Source: CAYGLV01 sp964351025 (GTDB lineage: Bacteria; Actinomycetota; Thermoleophilia; Gaiellales; Gaiellaceae). From it: DNA of 20,700 nt. Below the pieces are notes generated by a model that ran no database searches, had not been told where the DNA came from, and saw nothing but the letters and a program-made list of their open reading frames with translations. The position numbers were made by a program, and so were the translations under genes. Positions 7,446-16,107 of the stretch are shown here, in pieces. Each line of letters begins with the position of its first letter. The stretch's first letter is position 1. The stretch lies in assembly GCA_964351025.1 (NCBI GenBank), contig CAYGLV010000044.1, positions 1 to 20,700 of the forward strand. Direction: 5' to 3'.

Positions 7446-8413
7446 CGGGCTGCCTCAGCGATGGCGTCCGCGTCGGCGGCGACGACGATCGGCGGCGGGG
7501 CGTAGGCAGCAGCGGCGTCGGGGTCCTTGAGCCCGTGACCGGTGATCGTGAGCACGACGCGGGCTCCGCGTGGCGGGTCGGCCTCGAGCGCGGCGAGCCC
7601 CGCCGCCGCCGACGGCTCGCAAAAGACTCCCTCCTCGCGCGCGAGCGCCCGCCAGGCGGCGACGATCTGCTCGTCGCTCACCGTCGCCACGTCGGCGCCC
7701 GCTGCGGCGACGGCCGCGATGTGTGCGGGCTCGCCGATCCGGATCGCGCTGGCGAGGGTGTGCGCGCGATCTGCGGCCTGGGCGGAGACGAGCCGCGCCG
7801 AGACGCCCAGCTCCGCGAGCCCCTGCGCGTACGAGGACGTGTTGCCGCCGCCGCCGTACGGGAGGTAGAAAATGTCCGGAGCGCCGTCGAGCTCCTCGAC
7901 GATCTCGAAGACGGCCGTCTTCTGTCCCTCGCGCCGGTAGGGATTGAGGGAGTTGACGAGCGTGTGCGTGCCGCGGGATGCCAGCTCGCGCGCGGCGGCG
8001 AGTGCCTCGTCGAAGCTGCCGTCCACCTCGAGCAGGCGCGCCCCGAGCGAGCGCGTCTGAGCGAGCTTGCCGCCGGCTACCGCGCCGCGCGGCTGCAGGA
8101 CCACGGCTGCGATGCCGGCGCGGGCGGCGTAGGCCGCGGCCGAGGCGGCCGTGTTCCCTGTCGAGGCGCAGATCACCGCGTGCGCGCCCTCCTCGAGCGC
8201 CTTCGAGACGGCGACCGTCATGCCGCGGTCCTTGTAGCTGCCGGTCGGGTTCGAGCCCTCCCACTTGAGCCAGATCTCGCAGCCGAGCCGCGCGGAGAGG
8301 CGGGGCGCCGCGAGCAGCGGCGTCGACCCCTCGCCGAGGGAGATGACCGGCGTGGCGGCGCCGACGGGCAGGCGTTCCCGGTAGCGCTCGATCAGCGATG
8401 CGCGCAAGGCCAT
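7442..8413 (-). CDS. thrC: Threonine synthase (ThrC), hom-thrC-thrB copy
   Basis: PLP enzyme converting O-phosphohomoserine to threonine. It has 323 residues, the short actinobacterial form without the zinc ribbon of the second copy. The PLP lysine is Lys61 in NPTGSYKDRGM, and the phosphate-binding loop is CASTGNTAASAAAY near residues 82-95. The C-terminal ITGHGLKDPDAA is typical. Placement between hom and thrB makes this the obvious housekeeping threonine synthase. The gap from hom is 18 bp. GAGG is directly against the annotated ATG, so the TTG two codons later (8407) is an equally plausible start. Confidence 0.95.
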   Translation of the reverse strand: MALRASLIERYRERLPVGAATPVISLGEGSTPLLAAPRLSARLGCEIWLKWEGSNPTGSYKDRGMTVAVSKALEEGAHAVICASTGNTAASAAAYAARAGIAAVVLQPRGAVAGGKLAQTRSLGARLLEVDGSFDEALAAARELASRGTHTLVNSLNPYRREGQKTAVFEIVEELDGAPDIFYLPYGGGGNTSSYAQGLAELGVSARLVSAQAADRAHTLASAIRIGEPAHIAAVAAAGADVATVSDEQIVAAWRALAREEGVFCEPSAAAGLAALEADPPRGARVVLTITGHGLKDPDAAAAYAPPPIVVAADADAIAEAAR

Positions 8414-8431
8414 CCTCGGGATCGTACGACT

Positions 8432-9725
8432 CTAGGCCCAGCCGAGGCCGGCCACACCCCGGTCGGAGATGACCCGCAGGGCCGTCGGCTTGCCCCTGCT
8501 CTCCGGCAAGCCCTCGATGTCGGCGAGCGCGGCCTGAACGTCGCCGCCCGAGGACTCGTGGGTGACGACGTGGAGCGAGGCGCCACCTTCGGTCGGGTCC
8601 TGCACGAGCCGGGCGACCGAGATGTTGTGCGCTGCGAGCCGCCGGGCGACGTTCGCCAGCACGCCCGAGCGGTCCTCGACGTCCACGTGCACATAGAAGG
8701 GTGAGCGCAGGTCGCCTGCCGGGAGACGCTTCAGCTCGCGCCAGCAGGCGTCGTTCTGGAGGAATCCCGTGCCCGTCGTGCCGATGATGCTGACCATGTC
8801 GGCGACGACCGCGGAGGCGGTCTCCGAGCCGCCGGCGCCTGGGCCCTCGAGCGTGATCTCGCGGATCGCGTCGCCCTGAAGCATGACGGCGTTGAACGGG
8901 CCGTCCACCGCAGCCAGCGGATGGTGCCGGTCCACGAGGGCCGGGCTGACGCGGACGTCGTAGCACCCGTCCACGAGGGAGGCCTGCCCGATCAGCTTCA
9001 CGGCCATTCCCATCGCGGTCGCGGCGGCTACGTGCTCCTGCGTGATCCCCTCGATTCCCTCCACCTCGACCTCGGCCGGGGTGACGCGCGAGCCGAAGGC
9101 GACGGTCGCGAGGATCGCCATCTTCGCCTGCGCGTCGTAGCCCGCGACATCGTCGGTCGGATCAGCCTCGGCGTAGCCGAGGCGCTGCGCTTCGGCAAGC
9201 GCCTCGGCGTACTCGCGCCCGCCGTGCATCTCGCTGAGGATGAAGTTCGTCGTGCCGTTGACGATCCCGAGCACGCGGTGCACGTTCGTGACGACGAGCG
9301 CCTCGCGCAGCACCTTGATCACCGGGATCGCCGCGCAGACGGACGCCTCGAAGCGAAGCTGCACGCCCGCGGCGGATGCGGCCGCGAAGAGCTCGCCGCC
9401 GCGACGCGCCACGAGCTGCTTGTTCGCCGTGACCACGGGCTTGCCGGCCCGGAGCAGGTCGAGCACGTGCCCGCCGGCCGGTTCGAGCCCGCCCATCACC
9501 TCGGCCACGACGGCGATCGAGGGGTCGTCGCGGATCGCGGCGAAGTCCGTCGTCAGCACGCCCGGCTCCGGCGCGAAGCCGCGCTCTTTGTCGAAGTCGC
9601 GGACGAGCGCGCGTACGACGCGGAGCCGGTGGCCGGTCGCCCGCTCGATCTCCTCGCCCTGCTCGACGAGGAGGCGGTTGACCGCCGACCCGACGGTTCC
9701 ATATCCGAGCAGCGCTACAGGAACG

Positions 9726-9739
<14 letters not shown>
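8432..9739 (-). CDS. hom: Homoserine dehydrogenase (Hom) with C-terminal ACT domain
   Basis: Reduces aspartate semialdehyde to homoserine, feeding threonine and methionine synthesis. It has 435 residues. The Rossmann motif LGYGTVG spans residues 11-17. The catalytic core has TANKQLV near residue 105, VNGTTNFIL near 180 and ADPTDDVAGYDAQAKMAIL near 210-230. The C-terminal ACT domain (about 346-425; YVHVDVEDRSGVLANVARRL) usually gives threonine feedback inhibition in this family. The start is GTG, with GGAG 5 nt upstream, and overlaps the ilvC end by 14 bp, longer than the usual 4 bp here. This joins the branched-chain and threonine pathway genes in one unit. Confidence 0.96.
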
Positions 9740-10730
<991 letters not shown>

Positions 10731-10747
10731 GGGCGATGCGTTCCCTT

Positions 10748-11260
10748 CTAGTTGATGGCTGAGAGCCTGCGGGGCGCCGGCTGGGCGGAGGCGCGGCCGA
10801 TCCCGACTCGGCCGGTGCGGACGAGCTCCTTGATCCCGTGCGGCCGGCAGAGCTCCTGGAACGACTCGAGCTCCTCCGGTGTGCCGACGACCTCGAAGAC
10901 GACGGCGTCGGGCCCGAGATCGACCGCTCGTGCCCGGAACACCTGCGCGAGCGACATCAACTCGGCGCGGCGGTCGGGCGGGACGGCGACCTTGATCAGC
11001 AGCAGCTCGCGTTCGAGCGCCTCGCCGGGTGCGAGCTCGGTCACGCGGAGGACGTTGACGAGCTTGTGCATCTGCTTCTCGACCTGTTCCAGCGAGTGCT
11101 GCTCACAGTCCACGCGCAGCGTGATCCGCGATACGCCGGGGCGCTCGGTCGGGCCGACGGCGAGGCTCTCGATGTTGAAGCCGCGCCGTGCGAACATCGT
11201 CGAGATGCGCGCGAGCGCGCCCGGCTTGTCCTCGACGTGGACGGAGACGGTGTGTTTCAT
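10748..11260 (-). CDS. ilvN: Acetolactate synthase regulatory (small) subunit (IlvN)
   Basis: Activates IlvB and usually confers valine feedback inhibition. It has 170 residues, normal length. The N-terminal ACT domain (2 to about 75) begins HTVSVHVEDKPGALARIS and includes RGFNIESLAVGPTERPGVSR. The C-terminal half has the ALS small-subunit domain, ending in a region such as GIKELVRTGRVGIGR. The ATG overlaps the ilvB stop (ATGA), so the two subunits are translationally coupled, as expected for stoichiometric partners. Confidence 0.97.
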   Translation of the reverse strand: MKHTVSVHVEDKPGALARISTMFARRGFNIESLAVGPTERPGVSRITLRVDCEQHSLEQVEKQMHKLVNVLRVTELAPGEALERELLLIKVAVPPDRRAELMSLAQVFRARAVDLGPDAVVFEVVGTPEELESFQELCRPHGIKELVRTGRVGIGRASAQPAPRRLSAIN

Positions 11261-12987
11261 CCGGTGATCACCTCCGACCCTTCACCGGGCCACTCGACGA
11301 GATCGAGCGCGGCGGCACCGCCGGGGATCATCGGGAAGCAGTGCTCTTGTGGGTCGACACGGCAGTCCACGACAGCGGTGCGCCCGAGCGAGAGCGCCTC
11401 GGCGAGCACGCCTTCGAGGTCCTCCGCTGCGTCCACGGTGTACCCCTTCGCGCCGTACGCCTCGGCGAGCATGGCGTAGTTCGGCACCTGATGAGTGAGG
11501 TGGACGTGGGAAAGGCGCTCCTCGAAGAACATGTCCTGCCACTGCCTGACCATACCGAGGTTCCCGTTGTTCACGAGGACGATCACGATCGGCAGGTTCT
11601 CGAGCACCGAGGTGACGATCTCCTGACCGGTCATCTGGAAGCAGCCGTCGCCGTCCACGCAGACGACGGTCGCCTCGGGCCGGGCCGCCTTCGCGCCGAT
11701 CGCGGCGGGGATGCCGAAGCCCATCGTGCCGAGGCCGCCCGACGTGATGAAGCTTCGCGGCGTGTCGCAGAGCAGGTACTGCATCGCCCACATCTGGTGC
11801 TGGCCGACACCGGTCGTGAAGACGACGTCAGCGCGCCCCGCGGTGAGTGCCTGCAGCGCCTGCAGCACCTTCTGCGGCTTCAGCAGCTCGCCGTCTTCCC
11901 CGTAGCGGAGTGGGAACTCGTCCCGCCAGTCGGCGAGCTGGCGCAGCCAGTCCTCGGGTGCCGGAGCCCCTTCCTCGCGTAGCCGCGCGACCTCGCGCCC
12001 CAGCTCGGCGAGCACCTGCTTCAGCGGCCCGACGACGGGAATGTCGGCGTGCCGGAGCTTGCCGATCTCGGCCGAGTCGACATCGAGGTGGACGACGGTG
12101 GCGCCGGGCGCGAACGCCGAGAGCTTGCCCGTGACTCGGTCGTCGAAGCGGGCGCCGACCGCGACGAGCACGTCGGCCTTGTTCATCCCGAGGTTCGACC
12201 ACTTCGGACCGTGCATGCCCGGCCAGCCGAAGTGCAGCTCGTGCGTCTCGGGGAAGGCGCTCTTCGCCATCAGCGTTGTGACCACCGGCAGCCTGCCATC
12301 TTCGGCGAGCGCGCGCACCTCCACGCAGGCATTCCCGTTGAGGGTGCCGCCGCCGACGTAGAGCAACGGCCGCTCGGCGTGTGCGAGCGCGCGCGCAGCC
12401 TCGTGCACCTGCGGCTTGTTGACCTTGGTCGGCGGCCTCCAGCCCGGCAGGTCGATCGCGTCGGGCCAGTGGAAGTCGATGGGCGCCTCCTGCAGGTCGC
12501 GCGGGATGTCCACGAGCACCGGGCCGCAGCGGCCGGTGCGCGCGACGTGGAAGGCAGCCTTGAGCGCGTGCGGGATCTCCTCGACGTTCTGGATCAGCCA
12601 GGAGTGCTTGACGATCGGCAACGTGATTCCCGTGATGTCGATCTCCTGGAACGCGTCGGTGCCGATCAGGTTCGTGCGCACCTGACCCGTGATGCAGACG
12701 AGGGGTGTCGAGTCCATCCAGGCGTCGGCAATCGGCGTCACGAGGTTCGTTGCGCCGGGACCGGACGTCGCCAGCGCGACCCCGACCCGGCCGGAGGCGC
12801 GGGCGTAGCCCTGGGCCATGTGCCCGGCGCCCTGCTCGTGGCGGGCGAGCACGTGACGCACGGTCGTGCCGCGCGCGATCGCGTCGTAGGTCGGCAGGAC
12901 TGCCCCGCCGGGGATCCCGAACATCACCTCGACGCCCTCCGCCTCGAGCGAGCGCAGGATCGCATCCGAGCCGAGCATGCGGGTCAT
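11257..12987 (-). CDS. ilvB: Acetolactate synthase catalytic (large) subunit (IlvB)
   Basis: Thiamine-diphosphate and FAD enzyme that condenses pyruvate units into acetolactate or acetohydroxybutyrate, the first step of branched-chain synthesis. It has 576 residues. The cofactor-activating Glu51 lies in RHEQGAGHMAQGYARASG. The thiamine-diphosphate motif begins at GDGCFQMTGQE (446) and runs to NNGNLGMVRQWQ (473-484). The ATG is chosen because it overlaps the stop of the preceding gene (ATGA); a longer open frame upstream lies over that gene and is rejected. Order ilvB-ilvN-ilvC is the common actinobacterial arrangement. Confidence 0.97.
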   Translation of the reverse strand: MTRMLGSDAILRSLEAEGVEVMFGIPGGAVLPTYDAIARGTTVRHVLARHEQGAGHMAQGYARASGRVGVALATSGPGATNLVTPIADAWMDSTPLVCITGQVRTNLIGTDAFQEIDITGITLPIVKHSWLIQNVEEIPHALKAAFHVARTGRCGPVLVDIPRDLQEAPIDFHWPDAIDLPGWRPPTKVNKPQVHEAARALAHAERPLLYVGGGTLNGNACVEVRALAEDGRLPVVTTLMAKSAFPETHELHFGWPGMHGPKWSNLGMNKADVLVAVGARFDDRVTGKLSAFAPGATVVHLDVDSAEIGKLRHADIPVVGPLKQVLAELGREVARLREEGAPAPEDWLRQLADWRDEFPLRYGEDGELLKPQKVLQALQALTAGRADVVFTTGVGQHQMWAMQYLLCDTPRSFITSGGLGTMGFGIPAAIGAKAARPEATVVCVDGDGCFQMTGQEIVTSVLENLPIVIVLVNNGNLGMVRQWQDMFFEERLSHVHLTHQVPNYAMLAEAYGAKGYTVDAAEDLEGVLAEALSLGRTAVVDCRVDPQEHCFPMIPGGAAALDLVEWPGEGSEVITG

Positions 12988-13928
12988 ATGGCGGGCTCCG
13001 GAGCGAACTCGGTATCCGTTCGCACGCTCGGCAGCAGCCCGAGGACGACGTCCGCGAACTCCCGTGTCGTCGCCGCCACGCCCGCGCCGGCAAGGTCGGC
13101 GGTCCGCCTCGAGCCGCCGAGAGCGCTTGCGATCCCGCTCTCGAGGGTCTGTGCAGCCGAGCGGCGACCGAGCCCCTCGCCAAGCAGGAGGGAGGCGGCG
13201 AGGAGCATCTCGCTCGGATTCGCGACCCCCTGGCCGGCGATGTCGTGTGCCGGGCCGTGCGTGGGGCCGAAAACGCCCGGCCCGCTGACCGAGAGCGCGC
13301 CGGCAGCGGCGATACGCGTGCCGCCCGGGTGCGCCAGCGGCACCTCGGCGAGCGCATCTGCGAGCGCGCGCTCGGTCACGAGCACGTCGATCCGCGACGG
13401 ATGGGTCGAGAGCACGGGCAACGCCTCGGCGAGCGTGAGATGGCGGAGGGTGACCCCTTCGTGAGCTTCGGCCGCGGCCTCGACCTGCTCCCGCCAGTCG
13501 CGGGTGGTGCCGACCGACGTGAGCCGCCCTCGGCGGGCGCGTGCCGCTGTAAAGGCCCGCTCGATCGTCCACTCCTCGGCACCCTCGACGAGCGGCGCGA
13601 AGACGGTCAGCTCGCCGCCCGGGCGGAGCCGCACCGACGTCACCGAGGCGGCCAGGTCGAGCTGCGCTTCGACGCCCGCGAGCGCGGGCTCGCGCATCGC
13701 CGCGACGAGGATCGCGTCCGCGCGGCTCGTGGCGGCCCGGGTGGCAGCCGGCAGCGGGTGCCCGGCGGAACAGACCGCCTCGTCGCCGAAGGGGGCATGA
13801 ACCTCCTCGACGCTGAAGCCGTGCAGGCGCGAGACCTCGGCGAGCGCGCGGCTCGCTTCGGCCATCAGCTCGGGGCCGATCCCGCGCCCTGCCAGACACG
13901 CGATCGTGTAGCGGCGCCGCCTGCTCAT
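12984..13928 (-). CDS. Catalytically degenerate isopropylmalate/isocitrate dehydrogenase-family protein (LeuB-like pseudoenzyme)
   Basis: First full-length gene of the ilv operon, 314 residues. It aligns to the LeuB encoded at the left end of this window. IACLAGRGIGPELM matches the LeuB start with Asp changed to Arg15. RLTSVG is shared, and the strand around IDVLVTERALADALAE aligns without gaps. The loop GVFGPTHGPAHDIAGQGVAN keeps the NAD-contact Asp229. The catalytic set is lost. A segment of about 25 residues with the substrate Arg and the Tyr of YYG is deleted, and a six-residue deletion after SVG removes the catalytic Lys. The metal Asp equivalent to LeuB Asp194 is Ala167, and that of Asp222 is Glu195. 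The reading frame is intact and coupled to ilvB, so a retained non-enzymatic role is more likely than decay. Function unknown. Confidence 0.8.
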   Translation of the reverse strand: MSRRRRYTIACLAGRGIGPELMAEASRALAEVSRLHGFSVEEVHAPFGDEAVCSAGHPLPAATRAATSRADAILVAAMREPALAGVEAQLDLAASVTSVRLRPGGELTVFAPLVEGAEEWTIERAFTAARARRGRLTSVGTTRDWREQVEAAAEAHEGVTLRHLTLAEALPVLSTHPSRIDVLVTERALADALAEVPLAHPGGTRIAAAGALSVSGPGVFGPTHGPAHDIAGQGVANPSEMLLAASLLLGEGLGRRSAAQTLESGIASALGGSRRTADLAGAGVAATTREFADVVLGLLPSVRTDTEFAPEPAI

Positions 13929-13975
13929 GGGGCACTCACGGTCTCACTACTGCTGTCGGTTGGGCTGGGACTCAC
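13925..13975 (-). CDS. Short 16-codon upstream ORF coupled to the LeuB-like gene
   Basis: A GTG at 13975 preceded by AAGGAGGAGCA, the strongest Shine-Dalgarno in the leader, opens a frame for MSPSPTDSSSETVSAP. Its TGA overlaps the next gene's ATG (ATGA). The LeuB-like gene has no ribosome binding site of its own, so translation probably enters here and re-initiates. The peptide is Ser/Thr/Pro-rich, lacks branched-chain residues and is not itself a sensor for them. It may be only a translation-initiation device. Confidence 0.5.
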   Translation of the reverse strand: MSPSPTDSSSETVSAP

Positions 13976-14039
13976 TGCTCCTCCTTGGTCGCTGCGTCCT
14001 GCACGCGGACGTACCGGTGGTGTGATTCGGTCGGCGTGT

Positions 14040-14054
14040 GCGCCGTGACGGCGC
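14040..14054 (-). promoter_or_regulatory. Second leader hairpin (6-bp stem) in ilv 5' region
   Basis: On the minus strand GCGCCG-UCA-CGGCGC folds as a 6-bp stem with a 3-nt loop. Its right arm can alternatively pair CGGCG with the next CGCCG (loop CACA), so two mutually exclusive hairpins are possible. No U-tract follows. It may be part of the attenuator or incidental in G+C-rich DNA. Confidence 0.3.
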
Positions 14055-14063
14055 GTGGTCGCG

Positions 14064-14086
14064 TTCTCCCCCCTAGTGGGGGAGAA
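14064..14086 (-). promoter_or_regulatory. Attenuator hairpin overlapping the ilv leader-peptide stop codon
   Basis: On the minus strand UUCUCCCCC (14086-14078) and GGGGGAGAA (14072-14064) pair perfectly over 9 bp, with a 5-nt loop ACUAG holding the leader stop codon. The left arm overlaps the last codons of the leader peptide (Ile30, Leu31, Pro32, His33), so a ribosome stalled for Ile or Leu would mask it. No run of U follows; termination, if any, would be U-less or Rho-assisted. Confidence 0.55.
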
Positions 14087-14174
14087 TGAGGAACACGATG
14101 CCGAGGCCGGATACGGCCACCGCGCAGAGGGCGCGAGTGGAGACAGCGGTGACTGTGGTGGCCTGGCGAGGCAT
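14073..14174 (-). CDS. ilv operon leader peptide (33 aa, rich in Val/Leu/Ile)
   Basis: A 33-codon ORF just downstream of the candidate promoter, beginning MPRQATTVTAVSTRAL and ending GIVFLILPH. Eleven of 33 residues are Val, Leu or Ile, with a dense block I-V-F-L-I-L at residues 26-31. Its stop lies inside a 9-bp hairpin. Position, composition and hairpin match leader peptides of branched-chain attenuators, which are known upstream of ilvB genes in actinobacteria. With the predicted start of transcription, its ATG would have only a few untranslated bases before it, so it could be read as an almost leaderless mRNA; no Shine-Dalgarno is visible. Expression is inferred. Confidence 0.65.
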   Translation of the reverse strand: MPRQATTVTAVSTRALCAVAVSGLGIVFLILPH

Positions 14175-14186
14175 CGGAGTCGTCTG

Positions 14187-14215
14187 AGTGTGCGGACCCC
14201 CGGCGGGCCTGTCAA
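14187..14215 (-). promoter_or_regulatory. Candidate promoter of the ilv-thr-leu cluster
   Basis: On the minus strand a perfect -35 TTGACA (14215-14210) is followed after 17 bp by CACACT (14192-14187), a partial -10. The start of transcription would fall near 14180, about 6 nt before the leader-peptide ATG. It is the only good sigma-70-like match found in the 394-bp gap ahead of the operon on this strand. Confidence 0.55.
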
Positions 14216-14261
14216 GTGAGAGGTTCGCCGAGCCGACGGTCTGCGGCTCTCCGATGCACGT

Positions 14262-14291
14262 GTGACGTCGCCGGCGCCGCCGGCGTATATC
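14262..14291 (+). promoter_or_regulatory. Candidate promoter for the SIMPL-domain gene
   Basis: GTGACG (14262-14267), an 18-bp spacer and TATATC (14286-14291) form a weak sigma-70-like pair about 30 bp upstream of the gene's ATG. It is divergent from the ilv promoter. Between the two lies the very G+C-rich stretch CCGGCGCCGCCGGCG (14271-14285). Supported only by motif match. Confidence 0.35.
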
Positions 14292-14322
14292 ACTGCAGAC
14301 AACGAGCTCCAAGGAGGAAAAG

Positions 14323-15021
14323 ATGAAGCGTTCCCGCAGCGCCGCCGTCGTCGCGGCCACCGTGGTGCTTGCCGCGGCGGCCGCGACCTTCGCGACGCAG
14401 GGCGCCCAGGGCGTCGCCGGTGAGGAAGGCAACTCGATCGTCGTGCAGGGGTCGGCGTCGGTCAGCGTCGTGCCCGACAGGCTCCAGCTCTCGTTCGGCG
14501 TCGAGAGCCAGGCCTCGACTGCGAAGGCGGCTCTCGCCGCGAACTCGGCCGAGATGCGCAAGGTGATTGCCGCGATCAAGGCAGCCGGCGCGACCGACGT
14601 GAAGACGCTGTCGGTCTCACTCTCGCCCCGCTATCGCGAGGGCGGCGACATCCAGTCGTACGCGGCCTCCAACACCGTCTCCGCGACCGTGGCCACCGCC
14701 GCGAAGGCCGGTACCGTGATCGACGAGGCTGTCGAGGCCGGCGCGAACCAGGTCTACGGGCCATCCGGCTCGGTGACCGCGCAGGCGGCGCTCTACCGGC
14801 AGGCGCTGAAGGGCGCCGTCGCGGAGGCGCGCGCCAGCGCGCAGGCGCTCGCCGAGGCGGCGGGCGTCACGCTCGGGCGGGTCACCAACGTCGTCGAAGC
14901 GAGCGGCGGCCCGGTCTACGCCCTCGCCGAGCGCTCCAAGGCCGCCGGCGACGTCACGCCGATCGAGCCGGGCACCCAGGACGTGAGCGCAACCGTGACC
15001 GTGACGTTCGCGATCTCGTAG
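14323..15021 (+). CDS. Secreted SIMPL-domain (DUF541) protein
   Basis: A 232-residue exported protein of unknown biochemical role. Residues 1 to about 27 form a signal peptide: basic MKRSRS, a hydrophobic Ala/Val core, then an Ala-rich cleavage region. There is no lipobox. The rest is one SIMPL domain beginning with VVQGSASVSVVPDRLQLSFG. The characteristic alternating Ala-rich helix and strands run to the C-terminal SATVTVTFAIS. Members of this family are found in bacterial envelopes and are often annotated as oxidative-stress or hypothetical proteins. The start is well supported by AAGGAGG 5 nt upstream of the ATG. It appears monocistronic, with an inverted repeat after the stop. Confidence 0.88.
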   Translation: MKRSRSAAVVAATVVLAAAAATFATQGAQGVAGEEGNSIVVQGSASVSVVPDRLQLSFGVESQASTAKAALAANSAEMRKVIAAIKAAGATDVKTLSVSLSPRYREGGDIQSYAASNTVSATVATAAKAGTVIDEAVEAGANQVYGPSGSVTAQAALYRQALKGAVAEARASAQALAEAAGVTLGRVTNVVEASGGPVYALAERSKAAGDVTPIEPGTQDVSATVTVTFAIS

Positions 15022-15030
15022 GACGACTCC

Positions 15031-15069
15031 GGCGCGGGCCCGGCCGCGGTCGCCGGCCGGGCCCGCGCC
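15031..15069 (+). terminator. 15-bp perfect inverted repeat after the SIMPL gene (terminator-like)
   Basis: GGCGCGGGCCCGGCC (15031-15045) and GGCCGGGCCCGCGCC (15055-15069) are exact reverse complements with a 9-nt loop, starting 10 bp after the stop codon. No U-run follows, so it is either a U-less terminator or a transcript-end stabiliser. The position between two plus-strand units supports a boundary role. Confidence 0.6.
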
Positions 15070-15243
15070 GTGCGGCGGAGCGACCCGGTGCGGCGACAGA
15101 CGCGCGGTTGTGCGCACCCCCGTGCGTTTGGTACTTTCCCGGCGCAATGCTCGCCCGTATCTAGGACACCCGTTGCCGCGGCCCGCCAGGTGGGGCCGTT
15201 TTCCGCCTGCCGTCCTGGATCATCGTTTCGAAGGAGCATTGCC

Positions 15244-16107
15244 ATGACCGACCTGAACGCAGCACCCCCGAGCGCAACGCGTACGGGCGCCGGCGTGCCC
15301 GCGGTCGAGGTGCACGGCCTGCGCAAGGAGTTTCGCCGCCACGACCGGCGCGCCGGCCTCTTCGCCCGCAAGCGACGCGTCGCGCTCGACGGTGTCTCAC
15401 TGGAGATCGCACGCGGCGAGTGCGTCGCCATCCTCGGCCAGAACGGGTCGGGGAAGTCCACCCTCGTCCGCCTGCTCTCGACCCTCCTGCTCCCCGACGG
15501 CGGCGAGGCTCGCGTCTTCGGCCACGACGTGTTCGCCGAGCCCCGCCCCGTGCGCCGGCTGGTCAACCGTGTCTCGGTCGAGGCCTCCTTCTTCAAGAAG
15601 ATGTCGCCGCAGGAGAACCTCGGCTACGCCGCGCGCTTCTACGGGATGACAGCGAGGCAGACCCGCGACCTGATCCCGGAGATCCTCGGGCGCGTCGGCT
15701 TCCCGGCCGACCGGCGGCACGAGCCGATGGAGGCGCTCTCGCGCGGCATGCAGCAGAAGGTCGCGCTCGCGCGCGCGCTCCTGACGAGCCCTGTGCTGCT
15801 GCTGCTCGACGAGCCGACGACGGGCCTCGATCCGCGCTCGAAGCTCGAGGTGCAGGAGTTCGTCCGCGAGGTGCGGACGGTGCACGACGCGACGATCCTG
15901 CTCTGCACCCACGACCTCGCCGAGGCCGAGTCGCTCGCCGACCGCGTCGGCATCCTCGACCGTGGCCGGCTGCTCTTCCTCGAGACGGTGCCCGAGATCC
16001 GGATGCGCTTCGGCGTCGCCACGCTCGAGGAGGCGTTCTTCGCCGCCACCGGGCGCGAATTCGAGCAGGAAGTCGACGACGACCAGGAGCGGGAGGTGTT
16101 CGCATGA
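15244..16107 (+). CDS. ABC transporter ATP-binding protein (ABC-2 exporter type)
   Basis: ATPase of a two-gene exporter, 287 residues. The Walker A motif is GQNGSGKS (65-72), the signature LSRGMQQK (165-172), Walker B LLLLDEPTTGLD (185-196) and the H-loop His223 (CTHDLAEAES). The Q-loop position reads VSVEASFFKKMSPQENL, apparently with Glu113 where Gln is usual. The basic insert RRHDRRAGLFARKRR (31-45) occurs in drug- or polysaccharide-exporter ATPases. The ATG at 15244 has AAGGAG 7 nt upstream; an in-frame extension back to 15070 lacks support. The 222-bp gap before it holds the inverted repeat, and only weak promoter-like pairs (TTGTGC at 15108, TACTTT at 15132). The stop overlaps the permease ATG. 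Substrate unknown. Confidence 0.93.
   Translation: MTDLNAAPPSATRTGAGVPAVEVHGLRKEFRRHDRRAGLFARKRRVALDGVSLEIARGECVAILGQNGSGKSTLVRLLSTLLLPDGGEARVFGHDVFAEPRPVRRLVNRVSVEASFFKKMSPQENLGYAARFYGMTARQTRDLIPEILGRVGFPADRRHEPMEALSRGMQQKVALARALLTSPVLLLLDEPTTGLDPRSKLEVQEFVREVRTVHDATILLCTHDLAEAESLADRVGILDRGRLLFLETVPEIRMRFGVATLEEAFFAATGREFEQEVDDDQEREVFA

Noticed and set aside
12984..13928. Calling the LeuB-like gene a functional second leuB
   Set aside because: The catalytic Lys loop, the Tyr and two metal ligands are absent when aligned to the LeuB of the same window.
13929..14180. T-box riboswitch upstream of the ilv operon
   Set aside because: No T-box bulge or Stem I pattern was found. The leader peptide with Val/Leu/Ile codons explains the region better.
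14271..14285. GGC/GCC-rich stretch as a repeat element
   Set aside because: Only one short copy; it looks like local composition between two promoters.
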